Shown: piece after piece, positions 1-7,369 of the stretch
Layout of the letters: each line of letters opens with the position of its first letter
Numbering within the stretch: position 1 is the first letter of the stretch
Assembly (NCBI GenBank): GCA_030041275.1
Contig: JASHOE010000128.1
Coordinates: 1-50,447 of the forward strand
Length of the DNA: 50,447 nucleotides
Direction: 5' to 3'
DNA from: Streptosporangiaceae bacterium
GTDB lineage: Bacteria > Actinomycetota > Actinomycetes > Streptosporangiales > Streptosporangiaceae
Notes under the pieces: model-generated
What the model was told of the DNA's origin: nothing
The model's database searches: none
The model's input: only the letters and a program-made list of their open reading frames with translations
Program-made: the position numbers and the translations under genes

Positions 1-150
1 AGAGCCCGTCAGCCGAGAGCAGCTCCGCCCAGAGCCCGTCAGCCGAGAGCAGCTCCGCCCAGAGCCCGTCAGCCGAGAGCAGCTCCGCCCAGAGCCCGTC
101 AGCCGAGAGCAGCTCCGCCCAGAGCCCGTCAGCCGAGAGCAGCTCCGCCC
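1..150. repeat. Perfect 30-bp tandem repeat (five copies), in-frame coding minisatellite
   Basis: Five identical 30-bp units run head to tail from the first base, with no spacers. A decayed sixth unit starts at 151. The window begins exactly on a unit boundary, so the array may extend further left. Thirty bases equal ten codons. In the frame of the regulator that follows, each unit reads SPSAESSSAQ with no stop, so the array most likely encodes a Ser/Ala/Glu/Gln-rich linker. It is not a CRISPR array, because there are no unique spacers. Confidence 0.95.
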
Positions 151-668
151 AGAGCCGGTCGGCTGACGGCCGCAGCGTCAGTGGGCGCGACCCCGTCGCG
201 GTGCGCGCCTTCATCGAGCGGTTCACCAGCCAGCTGACCCAGGCGGGGTTCCCGCGGACGCCAGCCCGGATCTTCGTGGCGCTGCTGACGTCGGACTCCA
301 GCACGCTGACGGCGGCTGAGCTCGCCGACCTGCTGCGCACCAGCCCGGCCTCGGTGTCGAGCGGCGTGCGCTACCTGCTGCAGGTCGGGCTTGTCGCGGC
401 CGAGGGCGAGCCAGGCACGCGGCGACTGCACTACCGGATGTCAACCCGCGTCTGGGAAGACGTCGTCCAGCTGCGGGATCGTCAGTTCTCGAATTGGGCC
501 GCCGAACTTCGGCGTGGCGTCGACGTGCTCGGGGCCGCGTCACCAGCAGGGGCACGAATGGCGCAAACCGTTCACTATTTTGAATTCATCAGCCACGAGA
601 TCGCCGGGCTGCTCGCCCGCTGGCGCGCTCAGTCCGCCGGCGAGAGCCCCGCCGGAAGGCAGCTCTGA
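3..668 (+). CDS. MarR/GbsR-like winged-helix regulator with repeat-encoded linker, 5' end outside window
   Basis: The frame is open from the window edge. It gives five SPSAESSSAQ decapeptides, then a GRDPVAVRAF segment, then a MarR/GbsR-type winged helix (LTAAELADLLRTSPASVSSG, then a YLLQVGLV stretch and a GTRRLHYR wing). It ends with a helical region that probably forms the dimer interface. From memory, related actinobacterial regulators carry an N-terminal HTH_38-type domain and a linker before a GRDP-VR-F block, so the true start is probably upstream of the window. A GTG at 201 would give a 155-residue protein without the linker, but I see no convincing ribosome binding site there. The role as a DNA-binding regulator is inferred from the fold; the target is unknown. 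Confidence 0.75.
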   Translation, partial: SPSAESSSAQSPSAESSSAQSPSAESSSAQSPSAESSSAQSPSAESSSAQSRSADGRSVSGRDPVAVRAFIERFTSQLTQAGFPRTPARIFVALLTSDSSTLTAAELADLLRTSPASVSSGVRYLLQVGLVAAEGEPGTRRLHYRMSTRVWEDVVQLRDRQFSNWAAELRRGVDVLGAASPAGARMAQTVHYFEFISHEIAGLLARWRAQSAGESPAGRQL

Positions 669-754
669 CCGGTAGGTTTTCGCTGCCGGGATTACCTAAG
701 GCCGTAACTCGTTGGTAAGACTGGTAGGAACGGCAAGGACGGAGGCTGTGATCG

Positions 755-1669
755 GTGCCGCGTAACCCGGCTGACCTGTACCAGGTGGCCCACGCCGCGC
801 CGCCCGTCGACGGCGACCTGACCATGCTGTATTACCTTGACGGCTTCATCGACGCGGGCGCGGCGGGGCGGCTGCTGACGGCGCACCTGATGTCGACGCT
901 GGAGCACGAGCAGGTGGCAACGTTCGACATCGACTCGCTCCTCGACTACCGGTCGCGGCGTCCGATCATGACGTTCGCCAAGGACCACTGGGACGACTAC
1001 GACGCCCCCGAGCTTGCCCTGTCTCTGCTGCACGACGTGCAGGGCACGCCGTTCCTGCTGCTGGCCGGCCTCGAGCCGGACCGCGAGTGGGAGGCGTTCG
1101 CCGCAGCGGTCGTGCAGCTGTCGGCAGATCTGCAAGTACGGCTGTCCGTCAGCTTCCACGGCATTCCCATGGGCGTGCCCCACACCAGGCAGCTTGGCGT
1201 GACGGCGCACGCTACCGAGACCGGGCTCATCGAGGGTTACCGTCCGCCGTTCGACAAGCTCCAGGTGCCTGGGAGCGCCGCGGCTCTGCTTGAGTACCGG
1301 CTCGGGGCCGCGGGCCGGCAGGCGATCGGCTTCGCGGTGCACGTGCCGCACTACCTCGCCCAGGCGGCTTATCCGGCCGCCGCGACGACCCTGCTGGACT
1401 CGGTACAGCGCGCGACCGGCCTGGTGCTGCCTGGCGATGCGCTGCGCGAGGCGGCCCACCGCACCAACCTGGAGATCGCTCGTCAGGTCGAGGGCTCAAC
1501 GGAGGTGGCGGAGGTCGTCGAGGCGCTGGAGCAGCAATACGACGCGTTCACCGCCGACCGGGAAAACCTGCTGACCATCGACCAGCAGGTGCCCTCGGCG
1601 GAAGAACTCGGCGCGGAGTTCGAGCGGTTCCTCGCCGAGCAGCATCGCGGCGATAACCCGGACGCGTAA
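755..1669 (+). CDS. PAC2 family protein
   Basis: This 304-residue protein matches the PAC2 (proteasome assembly chaperone 2-like) family of actinobacteria. It has an N-terminal LYYLDGFIDAGAAG segment, the central SVSFHGIPMGVPHTR block and a VPHYLAQAAYP block. The acidic C-terminal helix holds several Glu residues and may be a coiled coil. The GTG start at 755 is supported by GGAGG nine bases upstream. In actinobacteria these proteins are soluble and often encoded near proteasome or methionine/folate genes, but their biochemical role is poorly defined. It is followed on the same strand by the IspH paralogue after about 160 bp. Confidence 0.85.
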   Translation: MPRNPADLYQVAHAAPPVDGDLTMLYYLDGFIDAGAAGRLLTAHLMSTLEHEQVATFDIDSLLDYRSRRPIMTFAKDHWDDYDAPELALSLLHDVQGTPFLLLAGLEPDREWEAFAAAVVQLSADLQVRLSVSFHGIPMGVPHTRQLGVTAHATETGLIEGYRPPFDKLQVPGSAAALLEYRLGAAGRQAIGFAVHVPHYLAQAAYPAAATTLLDSVQRATGLVLPGDALREAAHRTNLEIARQVEGSTEVAEVVEALEQQYDAFTADRENLLTIDQQVPSAEELGAEFERFLAEQHRGDNPDA

Positions 1670-1830
1670 CGGCGGCGACCTGCGCGCACGCAGACCGAAA
1701 CTTGGCGCGCTGCAGGGAGAGTCGCGGCGCGTGTCCGGGCATGGCCCCTCGCGGAGGACTGCCGTGCGCGCTGCCGCGGGCGGCATGCCGGGCAAGCGCG
1801 GGGGGACGGCATCGGCGCGAGGCGAGCGGT

Positions 1831-3084
1831 ATGAGCCGAGCAGACGTACGCGAACTCCCGGTGCCGAGCATCGGCATGCAGCGCGGCGAGGTGCTCGTCC
1901 CGACGCACGTCGGCGACCCTGTGCACGGACTGCTGAGCTGCCCGGCGGCTCCCCTGGTCGCCGGTTCGCTGCGGGCGAGGGGCCGGCCGGTCCAGCTTGC
2001 GGACCTCTCCGACGAGGCGTCAGCGGACTTCGACGCGCGCATGTACCTGGTGACCTGCCCGCGCGAAGACGGCGGCACGGCCGCGTTCGCCGCCGCAGCC
2101 GCACCTGGTGACGCACTGTCGGCGGCGGCCGCCCGCACGGTCATCGAGGAGTGGGCGGCGGTCTGCGCCAACCGATCGCTGCTGCTGTCCGCGACTCCCT
2201 GGTGCAGCGGCGCGCTGCATGCCGCCAGCGCTGCCAGCAAGGCCGCGGCCGAGCACCAGAACACCGAGCGACGGGTCTGCGTGCTGACGCCAGCGGCAAT
2301 GCCGCCGGAGACGGCAGCCGAGCTCGCTGGCCTTGGCGCCACGGTCGCCGACTCGCTCGAGGGCCTCGAGCCGGGTGACGTTGTGGTGTTCCCCGCGCAC
2401 GGGGTCACTGCACAGCTGCGGGCGGACGCCGCCCGGCGCGAGCTAGTCGTCGTGGACGCGACCTGCCCGATCGTGGCCGCAGCGCAGGAGGCCGCCGCGC
2501 GCGCCGCCGATCGCGGGCACCAGATCGTGCTTGTCGGTCAGCCGGAGCAGGCGGCCACGATTCCCATCGTCAGCCTGGCGCCCGGCCGGGTCACCGTGGC
2601 CGAGACGCCGGCCAAGACGGCGGGCATCAGCGCCGCGCAGGGCCCGGTGTCGTACCTCCTTGAGCCCGGCTTCTCGGTCGAGGCGGGTGCGCCCATCCTC
2701 AGCGCACTGCGTTCGCGGTACCCGGCGGCCAGGCCGGCGGTGCCCGCCGAAGTCTGCTACGCGCCGTCAGACCGGGCCGGGACGATCTACTCGGTGGCAC
2801 TCGGCAGCGACCTCATGCTCGTGGTCGGCGACCCGCAATCCAGCGATGCCCGGTACGCCTGCGGGATCGCTCGCGACGCCGGCACCAAGGCTCAGCTGAT
2901 CGGCAACGTCGAGGACATCAAACCGGCGATGCTCGCGTCGGTGAATACCATCGGCATGGCCGAGTCCACGTCCGCCGCAGCCGGCCTGGCCGCCCGCGTA
3001 CTGGACGCGCTGTCTGGTCTCGGCCGCCTGACGATTGCGCGGCGCCGCCTCAGCACCGAGAAGGCCACCGGCGCACTCGGCTGA
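1831..3084 (+). CDS. IspH/LytB-fold iron-sulfur protein, divergent paralogue with N-terminal extension
   Basis: About 417 residues, against about 316 in E. coli IspH (4-hydroxy-3-methylbut-2-enyl diphosphate reductase). An extra region of about 110 residues precedes the IspH core. Aligned by eye, the three Fe-S cluster cysteines are kept: C125 in PWCSGA, C212 in DATCPIV and C309 in EVCYAPSDR. H190 in PAHGV also matches. Other substrate positions differ: the H41 equivalent is lost (LTP), H124 is Gln237 (in QPEQAAT), the TQTT motif is LEPG, and SSN is SSD (337-339). The catalytic Glu126 equivalent seems kept as E239. It is therefore probably a 4Fe-4S protein of the IspH fold, but HMBPP reduction is uncertain. 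ATG 1831 was chosen because an AGGCGAG-like site lies just upstream; ATG 1876 is an alternative. Confidence 0.8.
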   Translation: MSRADVRELPVPSIGMQRGEVLVPTHVGDPVHGLLSCPAAPLVAGSLRARGRPVQLADLSDEASADFDARMYLVTCPREDGGTAAFAAAAAPGDALSAAAARTVIEEWAAVCANRSLLLSATPWCSGALHAASAASKAAAEHQNTERRVCVLTPAAMPPETAAELAGLGATVADSLEGLEPGDVVVFPAHGVTAQLRADAARRELVVVDATCPIVAAAQEAAARAADRGHQIVLVGQPEQAATIPIVSLAPGRVTVAETPAKTAGISAAQGPVSYLLEPGFSVEAGAPILSALRSRYPAARPAVPAEVCYAPSDRAGTIYSVALGSDLMLVVGDPQSSDARYACGIARDAGTKAQLIGNVEDIKPAMLASVNTIGMAESTSAAAGLAARVLDALSGLGRLTIARRRLSTEKATGALG

Positions 3085-3146
3085 CGCCGCAAGGAACGAA
3101 CACTCGGCTGACGTCGCAAGGAACACTCGGCTGACGCCACAAGGAA
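3074..3146. repeat. Three-copy tandem repeat of about 23 bp downstream of the IspH-like gene
   Basis: Three near-identical units beginning CACTCGGCTGACG and ending CAAGGAA lie at 3074-3100 (with four extra bases), 3101-3123 and 3124-3146. The first overlaps the IspH-like stop codon. The CTCGGCTGAC core is the exact reverse complement of part of the 30-bp unit at the window start. I see no strong hairpin and no T-run. Confidence 0.85.
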
Positions 3147-3167
3147 AAGGGGCCGATACCAGGTCGC

Positions 3168-3202
3168 GGCCCATAGGCCGGCGGTTCGCGCTGGGATAGC
3201 AT
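3168..3202. repeat. Dispersed repeat, copy 1 (ACCAG-TCG-GGCCCAT-GGCC)
   Basis: ACCAGGTCGCGGCCCATAGG at this site matches ACCAGATCGTGGCCCATCGG at about 18408 with three differences in 20 bases, and the match continues weakly into TTC-GCTG. Both copies lie just upstream of a gene start on the plus strand. Function is unknown. Confidence 0.6.
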
Positions 3203-3209
3203 CGTCCGC

Positions 3210-4211
3210 ATGGCGGACAAACCGGGCGGTGATGAAGAACACGAGCACTCCGGCCCACAGTCCCTTCATGGCAGCGCCGACAGGGGGTCTTTCCGGCAGG
3301 TGCTTGCCGCGGGGAAGTTCGCCGTAACCGCGGAGATTGGCCCGCCCCGCGGCGCCGATACCGCACCGGTGGCGAAGAAGGCCGCGGTGCTGCGCGGGTG
3401 GGTCGACGCGGTCAACATCACCGACAATCAGGGCGCCACCGTCAAGCTGTCGAGTCTGGCCGGCAGCGTCGCCGCGCATCGCGCGGGCCTCGAGCCGATC
3501 ATGCAGCTCACCTGCCGGGACCGGAACCGGATTGCGCTTCAGTCCGAACTTCTGTCGGCCTCGGCACTCGGGGTGCCGAACGTGCTCATCATGACCGGCG
3601 ATCACCCGAGAAACGGTGACCACCCCGAGGCGACCGCCGTGTTCGACCTGGACAGCACCAAGCTGCTGGCGGTCGCGACCGCGATGCGCGACCAGGGCAC
3701 GCTGATGTCTGGCGCAGAACTGCAGCCACCGCCGTCCTGGCTGCTCGGCGCCGTCGAGAACCCGCCCGGACGGGCTAGCAGCGCGGCGGAGGCGGAGGCG
3801 GCCGCAGCGAAGGCCACCAGTCGGCTGGCCGCGAAAATTGACGCCGGCGCGCAGTTCGTGCAGACCCAGTTCGTATTCGACGTGACCGCGTTCGCGGCCT
3901 GGATGGCCAGGGTGCGCGACCTCGGCCTGCACGAGCGGTGCTTCATCCTCGCGGGCGTCGGCCCGGTGCGATCGCAGCGGGCGCTGGAACACCTGGCCAC
4001 GATTCCTGGCGTCGTCATCCCCGAGCACGTCACGGAGCGGCTGACCGGACTCGCCCCGGACCGGCTGCGCGCCGAGGGCGAGAAGCTGTGCAGCGAGATC
4101 ATCGCCCAGCTTGCCGACGTACCGGGCGTGGCCGGCGTGCATGTCATGGCGATCGGCGCAGAGCACGCAATTCCTGGCATCGTGGCGCAAGCCGGCTTGC
4201 CGCCGCGGTAA
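3210..4211 (+). CDS. metF: Methylenetetrahydrofolate reductase family protein
   Basis: 333 residues with the MTHFR TIM-barrel layout: FAVTAEIGPPRG near residue 38 (the family's E-x-x-PP), VNITDNQGATVKLSS, EPIMQLTCRDRNRIALQSEL, then NVLIMTGDHP, GAQFVQTQFVFD and AGVGPVRSQRAL. It should reduce 5,10-methylene-THF to 5-methyl-THF with a reduced flavin, supplying the methyl donor for MetH downstream. It differs from compact enteric MetF by a low-complexity N-terminus of about 30 residues. The ATG start has only a weak ribosome binding site. Actinobacteria also have divergent MTHFR-like proteins of uncertain substrate, so the gene symbol is tentative. Confidence 0.8.
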   Translation: MADKPGGDEEHEHSGPQSLHGSADRGSFRQVLAAGKFAVTAEIGPPRGADTAPVAKKAAVLRGWVDAVNITDNQGATVKLSSLAGSVAAHRAGLEPIMQLTCRDRNRIALQSELLSASALGVPNVLIMTGDHPRNGDHPEATAVFDLDSTKLLAVATAMRDQGTLMSGAELQPPPSWLLGAVENPPGRASSAAEAEAAAAKATSRLAAKIDAGAQFVQTQFVFDVTAFAAWMARVRDLGLHERCFILAGVGPVRSQRALEHLATIPGVVIPEHVTERLTGLAPDRLRAEGEKLCSEIIAQLADVPGVAGVHVMAIGAEHAIPGIVAQAGLPPR

Positions 4212-4314
4212 CTGGCCCTACCCTCAAATCAGGCGCGCGTCGCAGTGGCGCGGCGCGGTCCATGTCCGAGTTCCCGGTCGTCGTCGTGACGGCGGGCCAC
4301 GGTGAGGAGGCCTG

Positions 4315-4659
4315 ATGCGATACATGCTGCTGGTGTGCGGCCAGGAAGAGGCCGAGGACGACGGGCACGACGAGGGCGAGCCGTGCTGGGCGCCCTGGGC
4401 GAGGGAATTGCAGGCGCGGGGCGTGCTGCTGGTCGAGGGCTCGCAGCTGCAGTCGGTGAGCACAGCGACGACCGTCAGGAACGCCGGTGACGAGGTGCTG
4501 GTCTCCGATGGGCCATTCGCCGAGACCAAGGAGCAGATCCTCGGCTACGACGTGATCGAGTGCGCAGACCTGGACGAGGCGATCTACGCAGCGTCGCGTC
4601 ATCCGGCCACGCTCAAGGGCGGCGTCGTGGAGGTGCGGCCGATCCTGGCCAGCGTATGA
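4315..4659 (+). CDS. YciI/DGPF-domain protein, partner of the ECF sigma factor
   Basis: 114 residues with the YciI (YCII-related) fold. It starts MRYMLLVCG and carries the defining DGPFAETKEQILGY motif near residue 64, followed by EVRPI at the end. GAGGAGG lies four bases before the ATG. Its stop overlaps the sigma factor start (ATGA at 4656-4659), so the two are translationally coupled. Proteins of this type are the standard genomic partners of ECF42 sigma factors, but how they act, whether as sensor, enzyme or anti-sigma factor, is not settled. Confidence 0.9.
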   Translation: MRYMLLVCGQEEAEDDGHDEGEPCWAPWARELQARGVLLVEGSQLQSVSTATTVRNAGDEVLVSDGPFAETKEQILGYDVIECADLDEAIYAASRHPATLKGGVVEVRPILASV

Positions 4660-5891
4660 GCGACGTCGAGGCTGCCGTCGCGGCCGCGTTCCAGCAGGAA
4701 TGGGGTCACGTCGTCGCGACGCTGATCCGGATGACCGGCAACTGGGACCTGGCCGAGGAGTGCGCCCAGGACGCGTTCGCCGCCGCGCTGGCGCGCTGGC
4801 CGACCGACGGTGTGCCCGATCGGCCAGGCGCGTGGCTCACCACTACGGCGCGCAACCGTGCGCTCGACCGGCTCCGTCGCAGCAAGACCGAGGCCGTCAA
4901 GCTGCAGGAGGTCGCCGCGATGTCGGTACCGGACGAGCCCGCCAGTCCGGACGACAGTGGCGTTACCGATGACCGGCTGCGACTCATCTTCACCTGCTGC
5001 CACCCAGCGCTGACGCTCGAGGCGAGGGTGGCGCTCACGCTGCGGACGCTGGCCGGGCTGACCACCCCGGAGATCGCCAGGGCATTTCTCGTGCCGGAGG
5101 CCACCATGGCCAAGCGGCTCACCCGGGCGAAGCACAAGATCCGCGACGCCGGGATCCCCTACCGGGTACCGCCGGCGCACCTGCTTCCGGATCGGACGTC
5201 CGGTGTGCTTGCCGTCCTGTACCTGCTGTTCAACGAGGGCTACTCGGCCTCGGCCGGCGCGCAGGTCCGCCGCGCTGACCTGACGGCCGAAGCGATCAGG
5301 CTCGGTCGCCTGCTGGCCGCTCTCATGCCGGATGAGCCCGAGGCCGCCGGCCTGCTCGCGCTGATGCTGCTGCAGGACGCCAGGAGCGCGGCCCGCCTCG
5401 ACGACGACGGCGAACTCGTCACCCTCGAAGACCAGGACCGGTCGCGCTGGGACGCCGCGAAGATCGCCGTCGGCCTCGACTTCCTCGACCAGGCGCTGCG
5501 CCGCGGCCCGGCCGGGCCCTACCTGCTGCAGGCGGCCATCGCCGCCTGCCACGCCCGGGCGCTGACGGCGGCAGACACCGACTGGGCCCAGATCGCCGTG
5601 CTCTACGGCGAGTTGCACCGGATCCTGCCGACCGCCGTCGTGGAGCTGAACCGGGCGGTCGCCGTCGCCATGGCCCGCGGGCCGGCGGCCGGGCTCGCCG
5701 TAGTGGACGAGCTAGCCTCGGGCGGCGCGCTGACCACCTATTACCTGCTGCCGGCGACCCGCGCGGACCTGCTGCGGCGGCTGGATCGCCGCGCGGAAGC
5801 TGCGACCAGCTACCGGGAGGCGCTGGCGCTGGTGGCCACCGACCCCGAGCGCCGGTTCCTGCAGCGGCGGCTGGCTCAGGTCGGCGGCTGA
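4656..5891 (+). CDS. ECF RNA polymerase sigma factor, ECF42-like, with C-terminal TPR-like extension
   Basis: 411 residues from the ATG at 4656, which overlaps the DGPF gene stop. Sigma region 2 covers roughly residues 10-80 (EECAQDAFAAALARWP, then PGAWLTTTARNRALDRLRR). Region 4 covers about 115-175 (LTLRTLAGLTTPEIARAF, then MAKRLTRAKHKIR). After this comes a long helical extension (LLFNEGYSAS, then repeated helices such as YREALALVATDPERRFLQRR) that resembles tetratricopeptide repeats. This layout and the DGPF partner identify the ECF42 group. No membrane anti-sigma factor is next door, so control probably runs through the extension or the partner. Confidence 0.92.
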   Translation: MSDVEAAVAAAFQQEWGHVVATLIRMTGNWDLAEECAQDAFAAALARWPTDGVPDRPGAWLTTTARNRALDRLRRSKTEAVKLQEVAAMSVPDEPASPDDSGVTDDRLRLIFTCCHPALTLEARVALTLRTLAGLTTPEIARAFLVPEATMAKRLTRAKHKIRDAGIPYRVPPAHLLPDRTSGVLAVLYLLFNEGYSASAGAQVRRADLTAEAIRLGRLLAALMPDEPEAAGLLALMLLQDARSAARLDDDGELVTLEDQDRSRWDAAKIAVGLDFLDQALRRGPAGPYLLQAAIAACHARALTAADTDWAQIAVLYGELHRILPTAVVELNRAVAVAMARGPAAGLAVVDELASGGALTTYYLLPATRADLLRRLDRRAEAATSYREALALVATDPERRFLQRRLAQVGG

Positions 5892-6005
5892 CGAGCGCGG
5901 CGCCGCCCGTGGCATGATCGGCGACGCTGAGACGAACGCGGGTAACCCAGACAGAGGGCGTTCCCCGCATTGGACATCGCAGACGGGCAGCTATCGTTGC
6001 GGACT

Positions 6006-7286
6006 GTGCGAGCAGGAAAATCGATCAGCAAGGCGGCGCTCGCCGCCTTGATCGCCGTGGTGCTCCTCGCTGGGTGCGATCCCTTTTCCTCCTCCCACGG
6101 GTCGGCTGCACCAAAGTCAGTGGCGCCGACACCGACGCCTACGCCCGCGCCGATGTACTCGCTGCCGACACCGCCGGCCAGCGCGGCGGGCGGATCGGCC
6201 ACGACGTTGCACTGGGGAACCGTGTTCGGCACAGACACCGGCATGGACGACATGCTCACCACGCCGATGATCATGACGCTCCCCGGCACTGTGGCCCAGG
6301 TGGGCAGCTCGAACTCGACCGAGTATGCGCTGCTGACCGACGGCAGCCTCTACGCCTGGGGCGTGGGCAACACCGGCGAGCTGGGCGACGGCAGCACCCA
6401 GAACTCGTTCAACACGCCGGTCCTGGTGCGGTTCCCGGCGGGCGTCAAGATCGCTTGGATTCCCACCGACGTCATGCCTTATGACACCGGCCTCGCGGTC
6501 GACACAACCGGTCACGTGTGGGGCTGGGGCGAGAATGGCGGGGGCGAGCTCTGCCTCGGCAGCACGGCGGATTACGCGACCCCGGTGCGGTTGCCGTTCA
6601 GCTCGGTCACCGCCGTTGCCGGAGCGAGCAATCACGCGACGTACGACTCGCACGGCACGATCTGGGCGTGCGGTCAGAACCTTGACGGCGACCTGGGTGA
6701 CGGTAGCACCGCCAGCACGACCACGCCGGTCCGGGTCACCGGGCTGTCGAGCTCACCCGTGAGCACGCTGACGGCGTCGTTCGCCAATTCCGGGGCGCTG
6801 CTCGCGAACGGGCAGTACTACGACTGGGGTTACAACGCCGCCGGGCAGCTCGGAGACGGCAAGGCGGGGCCGCAGTCCGACGTGCCCGTGGCCGTCAGCC
6901 TCCCGGACCCGGTGGCGCAGGTGGCGCTTGGCGGCTCGCTGTGGAACAACGGCCAGACGCTCGTGATCCTCTCCACCGGCGCGCTGTGGGCGTGGGGCAA
7001 CAACGAGTTCTGCCAGCTCGGAACCGGGCAGTTCGGGGTGCAGCCCGTTCCCGTCCACGTCGACCCGCCCGCCGGCGTGACGTACCAGAGCCTCGCCACG
7101 GGCTCGGGCACCGCCTATGCCATCTCGACCACCGGGACTCTCTACGCGTGGGGCGTCAGCCACGTGGGGCAGGTCGGGAACGGCGGGACGCAGACGGTGT
7201 GCACCCCCGTGCAGATCGCGTCGCACGTGGCGCAGATCTCCTCGACGGCAGACAACGCCGTCGTCAGCCTCAGTGCGCAGTCCTGA
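6006..7286 (+). CDS. Secreted lipoprotein with RCC1-type beta-propeller repeats
   Basis: From GTG 6006 the protein has 426 residues. A short basic N-terminus (RAGKSISK) precedes a hydrophobic stretch ending in LLAGC, a good lipobox with Cys24, then a Ser/Pro/Thr-rich tether. The mature part has at least six RCC1-like blades, recognised by repeats such as GSLYAWGVGNTGELGDGST, GHVWGWGENGGGELCLGST, GTIWACGQNLDGDLGDGST, GALWAWGNNEFCQLGTG and GTLYAWGVSHVGQVGNG. It should therefore be a surface-anchored seven-bladed-type propeller for protein or ligand binding. A TTG at 5970 would add 12 residues before the signal peptide and is less likely. No partner is evident from the neighbours. Confidence 0.88.
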   Translation: MRAGKSISKAALAALIAVVLLAGCDPFSSSHGSAAPKSVAPTPTPTPAPMYSLPTPPASAAGGSATTLHWGTVFGTDTGMDDMLTTPMIMTLPGTVAQVGSSNSTEYALLTDGSLYAWGVGNTGELGDGSTQNSFNTPVLVRFPAGVKIAWIPTDVMPYDTGLAVDTTGHVWGWGENGGGELCLGSTADYATPVRLPFSSVTAVAGASNHATYDSHGTIWACGQNLDGDLGDGSTASTTTPVRVTGLSSSPVSTLTASFANSGALLANGQYYDWGYNAAGQLGDGKAGPQSDVPVAVSLPDPVAQVALGGSLWNNGQTLVILSTGALWAWGNNEFCQLGTGQFGVQPVPVHVDPPAGVTYQSLATGSGTAYAISTTGTLYAWGVSHVGQVGNGGTQTVCTPVQIASHVAQISSTADNAVVSLSAQS

Positions 7287-7369
7287 CCGGGCCTTGCATA
7301 CTCGTAGGGCCGATGCTCGCACCGCTCCCGACCACCACCTGAGGTCCACGTCCCTGACCGGAGGCCGCC

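Noticed and set aside
1..150. CRISPR array
   Set aside because: The 30-bp units are directly joined without spacers, and no cas genes are near. It is a minisatellite.
2892..4190. 432-residue minus-strand open frame opposite metF
   Set aside because: It lies antisense to a clear MTHFR-family gene, runs through the tandem repeat, and its translation shows no recognisable domain. It is a shadow frame of GC-rich DNA.
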